Of a stretch of 64,000 nucleotides of DNA, positions 33,762-45,399 are shown one piece after another (within the stretch, counting starts at the first letter, position 1; every line of letters starts with the position of its first letter). Source of the stretch: Favolaschia claudopus. Taxonomy: Eukaryota; Basidiomycota; Agaricomycetes; Agaricales; Mycenaceae. The notes under the pieces are model-generated. The model was not told where the DNA came from, did not search any database, and saw only the letters and a list, made by a program, of their open reading frames with translations. The stretch lies in NCBI GenBank assembly GCA_037176885.1, contig JAWWNJ010000115.1, positions 496,001 through 560,000 on the forward strand, read 5' to 3'. Made by a program: the position numbers and the translations under genes.

Positions 33762-35549
33762 GAATGAAGAAGTAACTGGGGAGGTAATGAAGTAATGCCG
33801 CCTGGGCGTGAAAGAATTGTAGAGAAGAAACAATGGGTGAAAGAGAAGGAAATACCTGTGAGTGACTTTGAAAGTCAGTTATATAGCTCGGGGACACAGT
33901 GGGAGGAGCGGCCATTCGGTGAGTCAACTCAATTTCTGGCGAAGCTGATAAAGACGTTGCCAGCACTCACACCGAAACGCCGTGTTGGCGCGTTTGATGT
34001 CGAGAAAGAGAGGCATAAGGTTTTCGCCAAGCATTGCCAAGAAAGTCAAGTGCGGGTATTCGGTGTAATTTTGAATTTGTTGGCAATGGCATTGATTTCA
34101 GCGTTTGAACTGCTTGGTTTTGAATCCCGAAGGTGGTGGCGGCTTGGTGGCGGCACAGGGAATTACAGTAAGGAGACCGAGACGCCGGGAATAGGTATCC
34201 GATGGCTTGTGAGCGCAAATCGAATCAATGGGTTTGAGAGTGTGGCTCAAGGGTCAAATAATACAAGCCGCCGCATTGAACCCATGGATTCAATGAGCGA
34301 CATGAAAGCGGTGGTTAAGGCGTTCCAGAATTCATCGCGATCATCTTTTGATGTTGGCAGATCCGGTCATGTCACTCTGCGTCACTCCCTCCTCCTCTCC
34401 ACAACCTTTCTGACTTGGAGGTTCCCCCAACATCTCGACATCGCTGAGCTTCCGAGTCTCCTCCCTGCTCGATCAGAGTTCAAGATATCCTACGCGACCG
34501 CCTTGAATCAAACTTAATCCTACCTCTTCCTCTGTTGTCTATGACATTATTTATCGTCAGGAAATCGAACTTCCATTTGGCGCAATTCCAACACCCAGGT
34601 ACAACTTTGGCTCACATGTGGTCAGCCGATTGTGTTGGATTGGTGGATCGATGGCGCGGCGAACTTCCTAATCGGGACTTGACCCTTCCCAACTCGGGCG
34701 CCATCAACCACGGCTCCTTCATATCATTCGGAAAACTGCGGCAGAATGTTGGCAGAATGCCTGCCGATGGCGAGCCATCGTGTCCGGCAGATGACTGACG
34801 TAACTGATCTAAGGATAGCACAAGTAAACAAATGAGACGCGTCGCGTCTAGGGTGCACTGTACGCGCTGCGATGCAGTATAGGTTTCTCAAAAGCGTGTA
34901 ACGAGCTGATTCTACCTTCTCCTTTGCGACTTACTCGCAATTTACAGTGGTAGCAGCAAGAAATCTCGAGAAAATAGTGTTTACCTGGCTTTGTGGGCCA
35001 CTCACTTCCTAATGATGGTGGAAGCTCCTGCTGCAGATTCTCTAAGACTATCTACTATGGTTTATGCAGAATTATATCCTAGCAAGATCAGTTACAAGGC
35101 AATTTTTTGCCATGGCTTGATGTGGGCTCATTTGGTATGGATTGGCCCTACATTTGTTGCTGGTGCAATTTTGACAGGACTCCTGAACTTGAGAAAAGCC
35201 TCTTTGCTCTCATCGATATCATCTTGTGTTGAAATAGCGCAAAATACGCTGCAAGTACTCTAAAGCAGTCCGGCCGCTCAGCAGGGCAAGATCCGATCAA
35301 TCTTTGATGCCGGACCTGTGTGGGAACAGAGCGTGACCAAGTCCTCCGACTTCGGTGTTCGAAGTTGCAAACAGTGCGATACTTCGACCAGAGACTATTA
35401 ATTCTCAACAAACTATGGACTTCGACTTGCAAGTACCCCTAAACTTAGGACTTTGTTCTGGCAGTGCGATTAATTGACGAAAAAAGATCTCATACTCTAG
35501 TTGTCCGTCATTGGTCCGTCACGTCCAATGGTACCTACTACTACGTACT
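33762..35549. other. Spacer upstream of the secreted-protein gene
   Basis: A 240-codon frame at 33795-34517 has no motif, and its start overlaps the likely promoter of the leftward gene, so I do not call it. A rightward frame at 34991-35263 is more hydrophobic (HGLMWAHLVWIGPTFVAG) and more AT-rich than its surroundings; it may be a fragment of something else but is not recognised. Confidence 0.35.
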
Positions 35550-36243
35550 ACGTAGTGCTGGCCATAAATATGATACGAAAAAATATATTATGAATATATT
35601 CAAATAAATATGAATACGATACGGTGCTCGACCCCTTCACTAAGTATGAATACGGGTGAATATGAATATGCCAGAATATGGATACGAATACGATACGGCC
35701 GTGGCATATTCAAATATATTTGAATATGTTTGAATACCACTGCGGCGTGATTTGGCCCCTCGGCGGTGCCTCCCGGCCGAGATTTTTAGGGTGATCGTTG
35801 GTCTATATCAGCCCAATCAGCGCAGCAATATCTCCCGTGGTCTTCCGAGGCATTTGGCAATGATTGGCATAGATCCGACCAGTGTGTCGGGCATCTCGGA
35901 TCAACCTTCGATACCGGCATCCTTTGTCACCGAGCCGTCCAACGTTGGGATTTGACCTTGTATATGGTGCAGGTCATTCAGGACATCGAATAGACGGAAT
36001 ATGAGTGATAATCAAGCATATTGAACACGTATTTGACTTGGTTAATGTGCCAGCTATGGTAAGTTTTAGGTGAGTGAATATATTCAAATATATTCATAAT
36101 ATATTCGTATTCAGCCCTTATGAATATGAATACGATACACTACAAATACGATACGCCGCTGGCGTATTCAAAATTTCAGAATATGTTTGAATATGAATAC
36201 GATACGGAAAATTCATATCGTATCGTATTTATAGCCAGCACTA
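35550..36243. mobile_element. hAT-like MITE, ~0.69 kb
   Basis: The termini are inverted: left TAGTGCTGGCCATAAATA and right (reverse) TAGTGCTGGCTATAAATA, both followed by GATACGA. Inside, dozens of GAATATGAATACGATAC-type words form long AT-rich arms. TACGTACT occurs at 35542-35549 and again at 36244-36251, an 8 bp target duplication as made by hAT elements; three extra bases (ACG) lie between the left copy and TAGTG. No transposase is present; 35740-36060 is a non-repetitive GC-richer core of unknown origin. Confidence 0.7.
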
Positions 36244-36497
36244 TACGTACTTCACAGTCCCCACAGTCAAGACTCAACTTGTGAGCTAAGTAATCCACAT
36301 CCAGGCACATTCAAGTTGTACATCGACAAGACTTTCTTTATTCCAAAATTACCAATACATCTTCAAATTCCGTGGTATAAAAATACAAAAACAGATACAC
36401 GGACAACCGTTGAATTGGCGGAGACCCTCCGGTGAGTCTATATATCCCTCGCCTTGTTGATTTTTTTTTTGCTCGCCTCCATTGTGATATGTTGGAG

Positions 36498-37252
36498 TCA
36501 CTGCTCATACCAATAAATCCAGGTCAATACAGTGCCAAAAAAAGCTCGACTTCGACCCACCATGAAATCACTCCACGCAAGCTCCTCGTCTCCCCCCATG
36601 GCTCGACTATCGGTCTGTCCCTTCGGAACGGCGGCAAACCGCACCACCCTCTCCTCCATCGTCGGTGGGTTATCCCGGATATTCCGTTCATACGGCTGCC
36701 AAGGCGCTGACTTTTCAACGTTCTCAGGCATGGGGACTTCTGGGAGGATGAGGGAGTTGCGCCGCCGCGGAGGCGCGCCTCGGGAGATGATTCGCTTTAA
36801 GGTGTTGGGGGCTGGAATTTCGTTGAGTGCAAATTGTTATGATTGGGGCTAATAAAACTCACCTTCATCAGCATCATGGTCAGAGTCTTCGTGGTTTTGG
36901 GTGTCGAGGTATGGCATGGGCATGAGTAGCATCGCCGAAACGACGGTCTGCGGGTGTGAAACGCGACGATGAGATCCTTGATTCTAGCCAAGCACAGAGC
37001 GACGACACTTACGCGGATAGCGTGTTTGCACTTCGCACTATGGTCTTTGGCTTTGGAGCCCGAGGCTGTTGCCGACGGGTCATCCTCCACCGCCGCAGAC
37101 CTCGTAGATTGACGCCGCAATGACGGCGCCTTCTTCTTCTTCGAATCCGACGGCCCGACGCATCGGTGCAGCGGCACGCCAAGCGTAAGATTCGGTTCGC
37201 ATTCTGGCTGTGCGTTGCTGGAGGTGAGTCGCTTGAGGTAGGATGGGGGCAT
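36498..37252 (-). CDS. Uncharacterised protein, 212 residues, three exons
   Basis: Exons: 37252-37013, 36947-36863 and 36811-36498, with introns of 65 and 51 nt in frame. The N-terminal third is basic and Ser-rich (SDSKKKKAPSLRRQSTR), which could be a nuclear signal. A short acidic patch follows (NHEDSDHDADE), then RGAPPRRRNSLILPEVPMPE and a moderately conserved-looking end, DPPTMEER-like (DNPPTMEERVVRFAAVPKG). The final seven residues may be read-through into an intron, because GTATTG follows FFGT. No family is recognised. It could be a small regulatory protein; that is speculation. Confidence 0.5.
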
Positions 37253-38204
37253 GGGTTCAAGTTAGCTGGTGGATTGCAGGTAACGATGATGATTCGGATG
37301 ATAGAAATGTGAGTGGGGCGAATTCACTCCTCCTTTTCCTCCTCTATATATACCGTACTTACTTATTCACACCCCATGCACCGCCCAATTGAAATGAACG
37401 CCGAGACATTCATAGATAAAGCGAGTCTGAGTTTCGGCTTGGCGGGGTTCTGCCCCGCAGAGAATAGGGTGTTACGTCTATCGGAGCGAGTGTCCGTAAG
37501 ATGGGGGAGAGGTGGTGGCGAGTGGGATGCGTATGGCGAAATTACCGCTGGGGTCAAATGACCGTGACGAGTGGGTACTGTATTATTCGAGGATTGTTGG
37601 GAGTCTAAGGCAGGCGGAATTCCCGCACCCACACCATGGTGAGACTGATCGGTGTTCTATGATATTGAGATTCACAGCCTCTTTGAAGCTCGTCATGCAT
37701 CCGGCTCCGCATCCAGTTCTGAGACATTGTCTCTGAGACTCGAGAGGAAAGCTGGGTGCTTGAAGGGTTGCAGGGATAATTTGCTAAAACTCGAACTTAG
37801 CGAACCAAAAAATCAATTCCAGAGAATGCTCAAGAATGTCTCACCCGAACCCTAACGAACCTCTGATATCATGATCACGCCGGCGCCGAAGGCCTCGAAC
37901 TCCCCACGTCCGCCAACCTTCAGGCTGCCCGAATTCAAATTAACGTCGATCGACAGAACTACGGAATACGGTTCGCCGATTTATTATGTGCCCGAGATGA
38001 GGGTGTACGACGCGGCGACCTTGGTTATGTGGATGGAGATCGTACGTGTGATGCCAGTCCTGGATTTATAATATACTGTGAGTTCGGAGGACTATCGTTA
38101 CAGGATGGGAGAAACTTGAACACTGTTTCGCCGTCGTTGCAATATATAGAAGTTATTGCAGTGGATGGCTTCGTTGTGAAACGAAGAGATGCGTGTGGCT
38201 GGAT
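37253..38204. other. Spacer with a possible isolated exon
   Basis: A rightward frame at 37871-38071 starts ITPAPKASNSPRPPTFRLPE and ends near a possible GTACGT donor (about 38040), so it might be a first exon, but I cannot find its partner. Nothing else is supported. Confidence 0.3.
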
Positions 38205-38704
38205 CTAATTTGCTAGTGCGTCCGCGATGCGAAAAAAAGGAATTGTCCTTGTGAAACGACTCGGAGAGCAGAATAAGCAAGGACCTCCCCACGGTGTTGT
38301 TAACCTAGAGTATATTACTAGGAAAATCGGGGGTTAGTAAAGACTGTGATGTTGGATAGTACCTAGTCTAAGAGCCCTCTGGATAGATGTCAGATAAGTA
38401 TCGTTTCGTCGATTCAGAGTCTCAAACCACTGGCAGATCATGAGACCGAGGGTGAAGAGAGCTGAGACGGTGGTATCAGGGTGTCTTGCGAGTGAACTTG
38501 AAGGGTGTTTCTTGGTGACAGAGGCGTGAGATGACCGTCGACTTCGCCGTTCAATCAGTGACGCAAGCTCGATCGCTAGGATACTACTGGTAGCATTCAC
38601 CGAAGTTAAGAGAGAGAGATAGAGAGAGACAGAGACAGAGGTGGTAGAAAGCCTTGCTCGCAAGCGCCGTCAGCGAGTTCTACATTGGCATTGGCGTTTG
38701 ACAT
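38205..38704 (-). CDS. Possible uncharacterised protein, three exons (low confidence)
   Basis: The ATG at 38704 opens MSNANANVELADGACEQGF. A CT microsatellite (reverse of AGAGAGAGATAGAGAG) follows, which may be an intron start. The frame resumes in SSILAIELASLIERRSRRSS and continues through ALFTLGLMICQWFETLNRR. A further GT-AG junction (GTACTA...TCCTAG) would give a Cys/Arg-containing end at 38205. The protein has no recognised motif, and exon joins are tentative. Confidence 0.3.
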
Positions 38705-40481
38705 GATATACTTTGAGTTACAGCCACTGCGTCGAAATTTTGGATGTGCATTGCCAAGCTCCAGGCCAGCTCGAAAAGGGAAGGAGAATTCGACGAGACT
38801 CGAGAGGGAGATAGAGCAGAATATTCGCCCGTTGAACAAGGAAACGAGGAAGAATGTGGTGGACCTTTTCAATTCTGTCGAAGATCGAGCAAAAGACAAG
38901 CAAAAGACGTCGAATCTTGCGCAATTGCGCAAATCTTGGGACGGTTTTTCTACTTGAAAGAAAGGGTGAGGAGCGGAAGAACATAGAGCATCTGTGCGGA
39001 GCCCAGATCGTTCATGCCGCCTCCATAGACCCGTAAATTCGGCGTGCGGTATGGAAGAGTACTAAGTAGGGTGAAGGAGCATCGGAGTTTGCCGTGGCAA
39101 CAAAGAGGGAAGCACTGTCACGTCACGCCACGCCTTCGTCCTCCCAACCACCATCTCGTCCTTGTCTCGTCCTCAAATTTTGTCTTCCTGCCTCACTTTG
39201 CGCGCAAGATGGTCGAAATAGCGTTGCTGGAGTATTCAACCGCCCTTACCTTCATCTGAGTCACTCGCCACGGCCCCGAATGGTGCATAAGTATTTCTAT
39301 ACTGTTATTTTCACAAAAATCCTCATTGCATCCATTGAAGATTCAGGATAGAGCGTCACTCATACGGAGTACTCGTATCTGACGGCTGGGGGTGGGTAAC
39401 CAACACCTCTCGCCCTCCTCGACGAAAACCACCGCTAACCCCACATTGCCTGGGCAGTCCACCGCATCATCGACTCCACTCAGATCCTCGCCCTCAACGC
39501 GCGGCGGGATCGGCGGCGGCATCCGTACATCCGCCCGTCCGTTCGCCAAGCAGAACGCCGGATGAAGCACCCCACTCCCGCACCTCGAATGCGCCACCGA
39601 CCTCCCCGTTTTCTGCATGGCTCTATCCCCGTCCTACCTCTTTCCCTCGTGCTACCCCTCCCCAACACATGCTCGGCTTCCATGACGAGCGCGGTGTCGT
39701 CCTCACTCACATCCGCGCTCCCGACCTCGACGCTCGATTTGTCTCGGTGGTCGAAGCGAAGCACAAGCGTCATCGCCGCCCCTTCCCCGACAGCTTTGCC
39801 GCCCAGCTCCCTCTTCCCAACGCTATCCTCTGCATCTCACTCACGCGACCGCCGCTCCCGCTCAGCTGTAGTCTCTCGTAGACAGACGCTACAACTAGCT
39901 CAGCTGTGGATTCACAATCGATGCCGCGTCAGCGTACGAAGCACAAACACAAGCGTCATCGACGTTCTCTGCTCTGCACACGTCTCCCCTTTCCACCCTT
40001 TGTTTGACTATTTCGAGGTGCTATTCCTTTCCCCTGCGCTCTCTCCCTACTCCTCCGCCCACGCGGCGCTCAATCGCGAACATGTCGGTAGCGCTTTTGG
40101 ATCATGCGGGCGGAGTCTAGCTCTTCGTTTTCGAGCCGTCCACTTTTGATACTCTCCGTGCTGCCGCCAATTCCAGTGGTTGTTGTGTCGGGATTGGGGA
40201 TGGCGCCCTGGAGAACGGCGGTAAACGAGAAAATATTTCCCCGCTACGTCATGGAAGGTTATGGATTCGATCGGGTTGTCGCTATCTAGTTAGGCTGAAT
40301 CTTCTTACACGCTCATGCTCATTTCCCTACCCATGCTTATTGTACCACACACTCATACAGTCGCTCGTCATTCATTGTAAATCGAAACAAGGAACTGTAA
40401 TCTGTGAAGATGTCTGGTAGAAATCGGGACTGGACTATGGGGACTGCTTGCCTGTGATTATTTATATGCCCTTCTGCAGAC
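38705..40481. other. Spacer with a block duplicated at 45.07 kb
   Basis: 39115-39450 resembles 45070-45395 (see repeat entry). The GC-rich stretch 39500-40150 has overlapping frames on both strands without motif. No gene is called. Confidence 0.35.
39115..39450 (+). repeat. Dispersed block, copy 1 (copy 2 at 45070-45395)
   Basis: Shared words in the same order include CCACCATCTCGT, TTGTCTTCC, CGCGCAAGAT, ACCTTCATCTGAGT, ATTGCATCCATT followed by AAGATTCAGGA, and GACGAAAA followed by CACCGCTAA or CACCACTAA. The copies are clearly diverged. The block may be a promoter duplicated with a gene, or an old element. Confidence 0.55.
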
Positions 40482-40992
40482 TACTGTACCATTTCGATCA
40501 ATTCTCCCCAGCTGTGACGCGTGACCCAAAAATTCGAACTTTCGTTTTCTTAAATGCCTCTGAAGGACCGTGACACCTAAAAAAAATCGTAAATGGCTCA
40601 GAACACTCTGATTGCCTTGCTCACCATCTCCGGAGCATCCACATCCCAGTGGAAGGCAAGAAACAAAGAAAAATTGGGTTCAAGCGGAATTTCGTTAATT
40701 TCAGGTGGGTTTCACCTGTAAATACACTGAAAATGAGCTAAAATGAGGCCGAGTTAGAGCTTTCTGGACCATATCCAAAGCTCAAACATCAAAACGGACT
40801 TCGGGATGTAATTTCATGGAAGAAAAGCATGTATGAGCGAAAATTTTGATTTTTTGGGCAATTTTCCGCCGATTTTGTGACTTGTTTGGGACATTCATAA
40901 GAGGCCTTGGTGACCCGTGACAGGTATGAAAATATTCGTAAAAAAACGGCCCTGTGACGCGTGACATACGAATTGAATGAAATGGTACAGTA
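40482..40992. mobile_element. Tc1/mariner-like MITE, ~0.5 kb
   Basis: It is bounded by TA dinucleotides and has inverted ends CTGTACCATTTCGATCAATTC (left) and, read inward on the other strand, CTGTACCATTTCATTCAATTC (right). Just inside both ends lies GTGACGCGTGAC (in the same orientation). It has no coding capacity. TA target duplications and short inverted ends fit mariner-type MITEs. Confidence 0.65.
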
Positions 40993-41295
40993 CGTAGTCC
41001 TCCGAGGGTAGAGGATCTGCTCCTCTTCGTCCGAACCCGGGTCCTGCGAGTTATATTCAACGAATGTAATGGACGTCAAGACTCGGAACTCTACCTCGTC
41101 GACATTTGGGGGAACCCCGTTCGTGCTGTCGTCCGAGTCAAAATCGTTGTCGGACTCTTCTGTGAACGGCGGTCAACAATCCGGGGATGCGCGGGACTCG
41201 TTCCGCGAAAATCATCACCAGAATTCAACTCCATCTTGGAGTCTGAGCCAAATCGCACTGGAAGAAACAAAGAAATCAATAGTTCAGTCCCCGGA

Positions 41296-43977
41296 TCAAA
41301 GTGAAAATTCGACTGAGCCCTTACTAGGTTCAGGAAGCGGGTCGCCTTCTTTCCCGAAATAATAAAGAGGATGGCCTAGATGTTTCGCGATGTCTTGACT
41401 GTCGGGATCGAATCCTTTGCCTCGATGAAATTCGCGTAGATGTTCAAGAGTGGACTTGTCTAGATACACGGTTTGCACAACAATCCTCAGCTCGATTGCA
41501 GGGAGACCGAGGTCTTCAGCCTCTTCCCCCGACAGTGGTTCCTGGCGCATTGGATCGAACCAATAGGGCTGCTGAGTAGGATATTGTACATGAGTGCCAT
41601 TGGGCGTGAGGAACGCAGATAGTGGGGGCAGAAATAGTTCAGCTTCGTCTATGGATGGGTTGGATGGGTGGATAGTTGCATATACACTTATGCGGCGGAC
41701 GACAGCTGATAACAGCAATGTAAGTATTAAATCTCCAGGGGTAGAGCAATTGCGCTCACAGCATACATCGAAATCGAGACCGAGTTGGGAGAGAACATAA
41801 CCCGCTTGAGATAGCAATATTGCAGGTGCACCCCAAGTCTGGTCGTTCACACTATATAGTCCAATGTGATGATCCACGAGGTTGCTTGGAAAGCTTGACA
41901 AGGCTTTCCTATTAGGGCGGCAAGCGTGTAAAGTCAGTTACCGTGAGCGCTTGCACAATCCTGGCTCACCGAGACCATTCACTATGGTTCTGGAGGACGG
42001 AATGGTGGTACTCATACAATTCGAAGTCTCCACTCGGAGGATTGCACCAGACACTAAGCCCAACTGTGTCTTCAGGATCAACAAGAAAGGCAACCTCTCG
42101 CCCGATATTTTCCCCATCAAAAAGGACCCAGCTGAATAGCCGAGCCGATCCCGTGCTTTCAAGAGGCCTGTCTCGAAATCTGGATAACGTCGACTCCCTT
42201 AGACTGTGCAGGAAATCATAATACTCCTTAAAGTCAGTTACCGTGAGCGCTTGCACAATCCTGGCTCACCGAGACCATTCACTATGGTTCTGGAGGACGG
42301 AATGGTGGTACTCATACAATTCGAAGTCTCCACTCGGAGGATTGCACCAGACACTAAGCCCAACTGTGTCTTCAGGATCAACAAGAAAGGCAACCTCTCG
42401 CCCGATATTTTCCCCATCAAAAAGGACCCAGCTGAATAGCCGAGCCGATCCCGTGCTTTCAAGAGGCCTGTCTCGAAATCTGGATAACGTCGACTCCCTT
42501 AGACTGTGCAGGAAATCATAATACTCCTTAAAATCTATGAATGGAAACATCTTGGAAAGCTCCTGAGGGGGCAGCAAGCGCTCGGCAGATTGGAGAGCAG
42601 CATCGTAGGAATGCTGCAACCAAGCCTCGGGGACTGGTGAAACTTCACGGGTACCCCAGATCGAGTGGTGCGGCACATCCCAGACCTCTGAATGAGCAAC
42701 TTCGAAGCACACGATCCCCGTTCGATGCAGCCACGGGGTACATTGTCTTTCGTGCTACGAAGATCAGTCGTTATGAACCAACGTGGGAATTGAATGGCAC
42801 GACAAACCAGTTCAATATGATCTGCATTTGAGTCAGCTCCTTCACCTGCAATGGGAAGTAGGTATAAAGCGACGTTCTACTTCATCAATTAAAGGTGACT
42901 TCTTTGGGCAAAAAGGGAAAAACCTCGTGCCCAGAACTGTTGTTTCTGCAGTAATCAACACTAAGCAGAGAATCGAGGGATAATTTAACTTACAAAAAAC
43001 TTGTGAAAATAGAATTTATGTATTGCTGTGAGAGTGTAAGACTCCCGCGCCTGTTCGAATGAAATGTGTTCTGTATCACGAAAGGTGGAAGCGATTCGGA
43101 TTGTCCGGAACGAATACAAGTACCTTGGTGGAACACTGCGGCGTAAAGATCATGCGCGGTTGACAGCCCAAACAGTTGAAGGACATTTGGATGTCTTCGA
43201 ACAAAGTTTAGCCGGAAAGAGGTGGATTTATTCCTGCAGCCTACCTTAGGCGTGAGTGAATCGCAATGTACTCCTCCCATTCCTATGATATCGCGACATG
43301 ACATCAGATTCACGCTGTAGAGCCGAAGAGAGTACCTCTTTGGCATCCTTCCCCTCATATATTGTGACTGTGAACGGTGTGGTGAACCCAAAAAGTTTTG
43401 CTGCATGCACGCGTCGAGAAGTGATAGTGCCTCGTCCATGTCGGCTCATTTCTTGGACCACTCCGAGATTCTCTTCCACAATGAGATCACCGAGTCGGAT
43501 TTTACGAAAGTCTAGGATGCGTTGATATTGAGACGAAGTTGAAGTGCCGCGTCATACTTTCAAAATCTGGCACAAGCGGAACTGTGGTCACGAAGTCAGA
43601 GATAGACGCTGTGAAAAGAACGTACTCGGTTCACGACTCGAATGGATAGCAACGTCTTCCAAGAACATCAGCTTTGGCTTTCCGTGCAATAGCGCAATGA
43701 CTTAACTTCCTTCGATACGAACATCTCGCAGGCGAAATCTCGGGCCCTCGCCGGTACCGCCGGTACCGCCCACGAGATTACTGTGTCCTCCTCTACCCCC
43801 GGATCCGCCGAATACTGCGAGCAGTGTTATTGGAAAGGTGAGCCCGAGGAGAGCTGCAGCAGAAGTAGAGGCGCACGCACTGTTGATCGTTCTACCAGAT
43901 CCGCCTAGGAAAGATTCGTGTTCTTCCAAAGTGCTAGCTTCCCACTCAGAGTCAGAGTCACCCGCAGACGTGTTCAT
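41296..43977 (-). CDS. Kinase-like-family protein of Agaricomycetes, at least 10 exons, internal tandem duplication
   Basis: The ATG at 43977 starts an exon with a TM-like segment (SAAALLGLTFPITLLAVFGG) in a Gly/Ser-rich N-terminus. Small exons follow: DFVTTVPLVPDFE, NFRKIRLGDLIVEENLG, FTVTIYEGKDAKE, EWEEYIAIHSRLR, HPNVLQLFGLSTAHDLYAAV, EHISFEQARESYTLTAI, EGADSNADHIELVCRAI, VWDVPHHSIWG, and the last exon with GLPAIEL and KGFDPDSQDIAKHLGHPLY. This order is typical of a large mushroom family whose RHPNVLQLFG segment resembles the alphaC-beta4 region of protein kinases, but no HRD or DFG catalytic motif is present, so it is probably not an active kinase. A 300 bp exact tandem copy (41931-42530) repeats most of one exon and half of the next intron. 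If the extra copy is skipped (about 363 nt intron) the protein stays whole. Confidence 0.7.
41931..42530 (+). repeat. Exact 300 bp tandem duplication inside the kinase-like gene
   Basis: 41931-42230 and 42231-42530 are identical by eye, from AAGTCAGTTACCGTGAGC to CATAATACTCCTTA. The unit holds an exon part on the minus strand (EYYDFLHSL to NHSEWS) and the first half of the following intron. Using the junction AG (TTTAAG) as an acceptor would shift frame and stop after about ten codons. Confidence 0.9.
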
Positions 43978-45069
43978 TGTGGCTGATGAGTGAAAGTAGG
44001 GAGCGAGTCAAGATTTAAAGGGGAAGAACACGTGTATTGGGTGCATCGGGTTAAAATAGTTCTGCTTCACAGTATCTAATTCTTGCGGGCAGTACACCTG
44101 TCGAGGTTCAATGTTAGCGCGCCAAAGAATCTATCTAACAGTCCACGTTTTCATTACATCAGACGTCGTCACGACTCACGAGCTTATGGGACTGGTGCAC
44201 ATGATAAAGCAATGGAGACGCTGATAGAAGCGGTACAGAGGGCTATATGCTGCGCCGTCCACGCGAACATAGGTGATGAAAGGAGAGGCGGGAACTCGGG
44301 AGCTCTGAGTAGAGCCCTAGCTTCGTGTCTTCGCCTGAATCTGGGGTGCCAAAGATGAAGGGGAGCTCAATTGCAAGGATAGCACCTGACGCACCGCAAA
44401 GGAATAGCCCCTCTCGAGGCGCTGTTGAAGAGCGCCTGGAGCCATTGAGACGTGAGTAAGGATGTAGACATAGATAGATCGAAGCCAGGACCAGAAAATG
44501 TTAGCTGTTACGGTGGGGTCATACTGACTCACCCAACATCACCTTCTTTCGGAGCGTTCCTGAGGCAGCGTAGTCGTGGGGAGGCAGAGGTTTGTAAACG
44601 AAGACGTGCAGTGCCCAGGTCCCGAGAGAGATCAAGCGTGATGAACAGAATTTAAAGTGAGAGTTGGCGAAGCTGTTGGACTAGTGGTCACCGACAATCA
44701 AGAGGAAGACAAACTATGTGCCTTGTTAATTGACACCGTGACTGCGTGGCATCAGTTCTGCGGGCTGTCTCCTATATACCAGGGACTTTGAGAGTCGATG
44801 CAGACTAAGGCAGGTCAAGTTTATCGGAATAGAAACATCGCCTGCAAAGGTATTTAATTCCCGTCCGTTTGCGCTCCGTTACAACAGTTACAGTGAGACA
44901 AAAGTTCTAAGTGCAAACCTATTAGGCAGGTATGTTGAAGAGGGTGAACTACTTGCCAGGACTATCGGGCACGTTGTGAAATGAACGCGAAAAAACGACC
45001 AGGAGGAAGAGAACAAGAGGTGGGCGCCGGCAATCACGCTTACGGACAGCACCTCGGGAACGTGAGTCA
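43978..45069. other. Spacer with possible leftward coding remnants
   Basis: The minus strand around 44270-44400 reads LFLCGASGAILAIELPFIFG and a few more residues, reminiscent of the end of carboxylesterase-type proteins (ELPFIFG), but no catalytic part is present and frames break. I treat it as a possible decayed fragment and not a gene. Confidence 0.25.
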
Positions 45070-45395
45070 CTTCATGTCACGCCTTCTTTCTTCCCACCAC
45101 CATCTCGTTCTCAAAACTTGTCTTCCCGTCTGAATTCGCGCGCAAGATTGCCGAAATGGGGCTGCTGGAGCATCTAACAGTCCCGACCTTCATCTGAGTT
45201 ACTCGCTTGGTCCTTGAGTGGTGCGTATTTCTATATCGGTATTTCTCGCAGGAAATTCTAATTGCATCCATTCAAGATTCAGGAGAGAGCCTCGCTCACA
45301 TAGCCTAGTCGTATTCGACGGTTAAAGCCAGGTAACAAACAACTCTGGTCCTCTTTGACGAAAAGCACCACTAATCCCACGAATTCTGCGCCTAA
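45070..45395 (+). repeat. Dispersed block, copy 2 (copy 1 at 39115-39450)
   Basis: Same word order as copy 1, with more deletions near its start. It also precedes a GC-rich stretch, so the duplicated unit may have been longer than what is still recognisable. Confidence 0.55.
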
Positions 45396-45399
45396 GGAG

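Noticed and set aside
33795..34517. 240-codon plus-strand frame
   Set aside because: It overlaps the likely promoter of the secreted-protein gene and has no recognisable domain or hydrophobic pattern.
42680..42760. Frameshift in the kinase-like gene
   Set aside because: A GTACCC...TTCAGAG intron joins the two frames (KDN to VWDVPHH), so no frameshift is needed.
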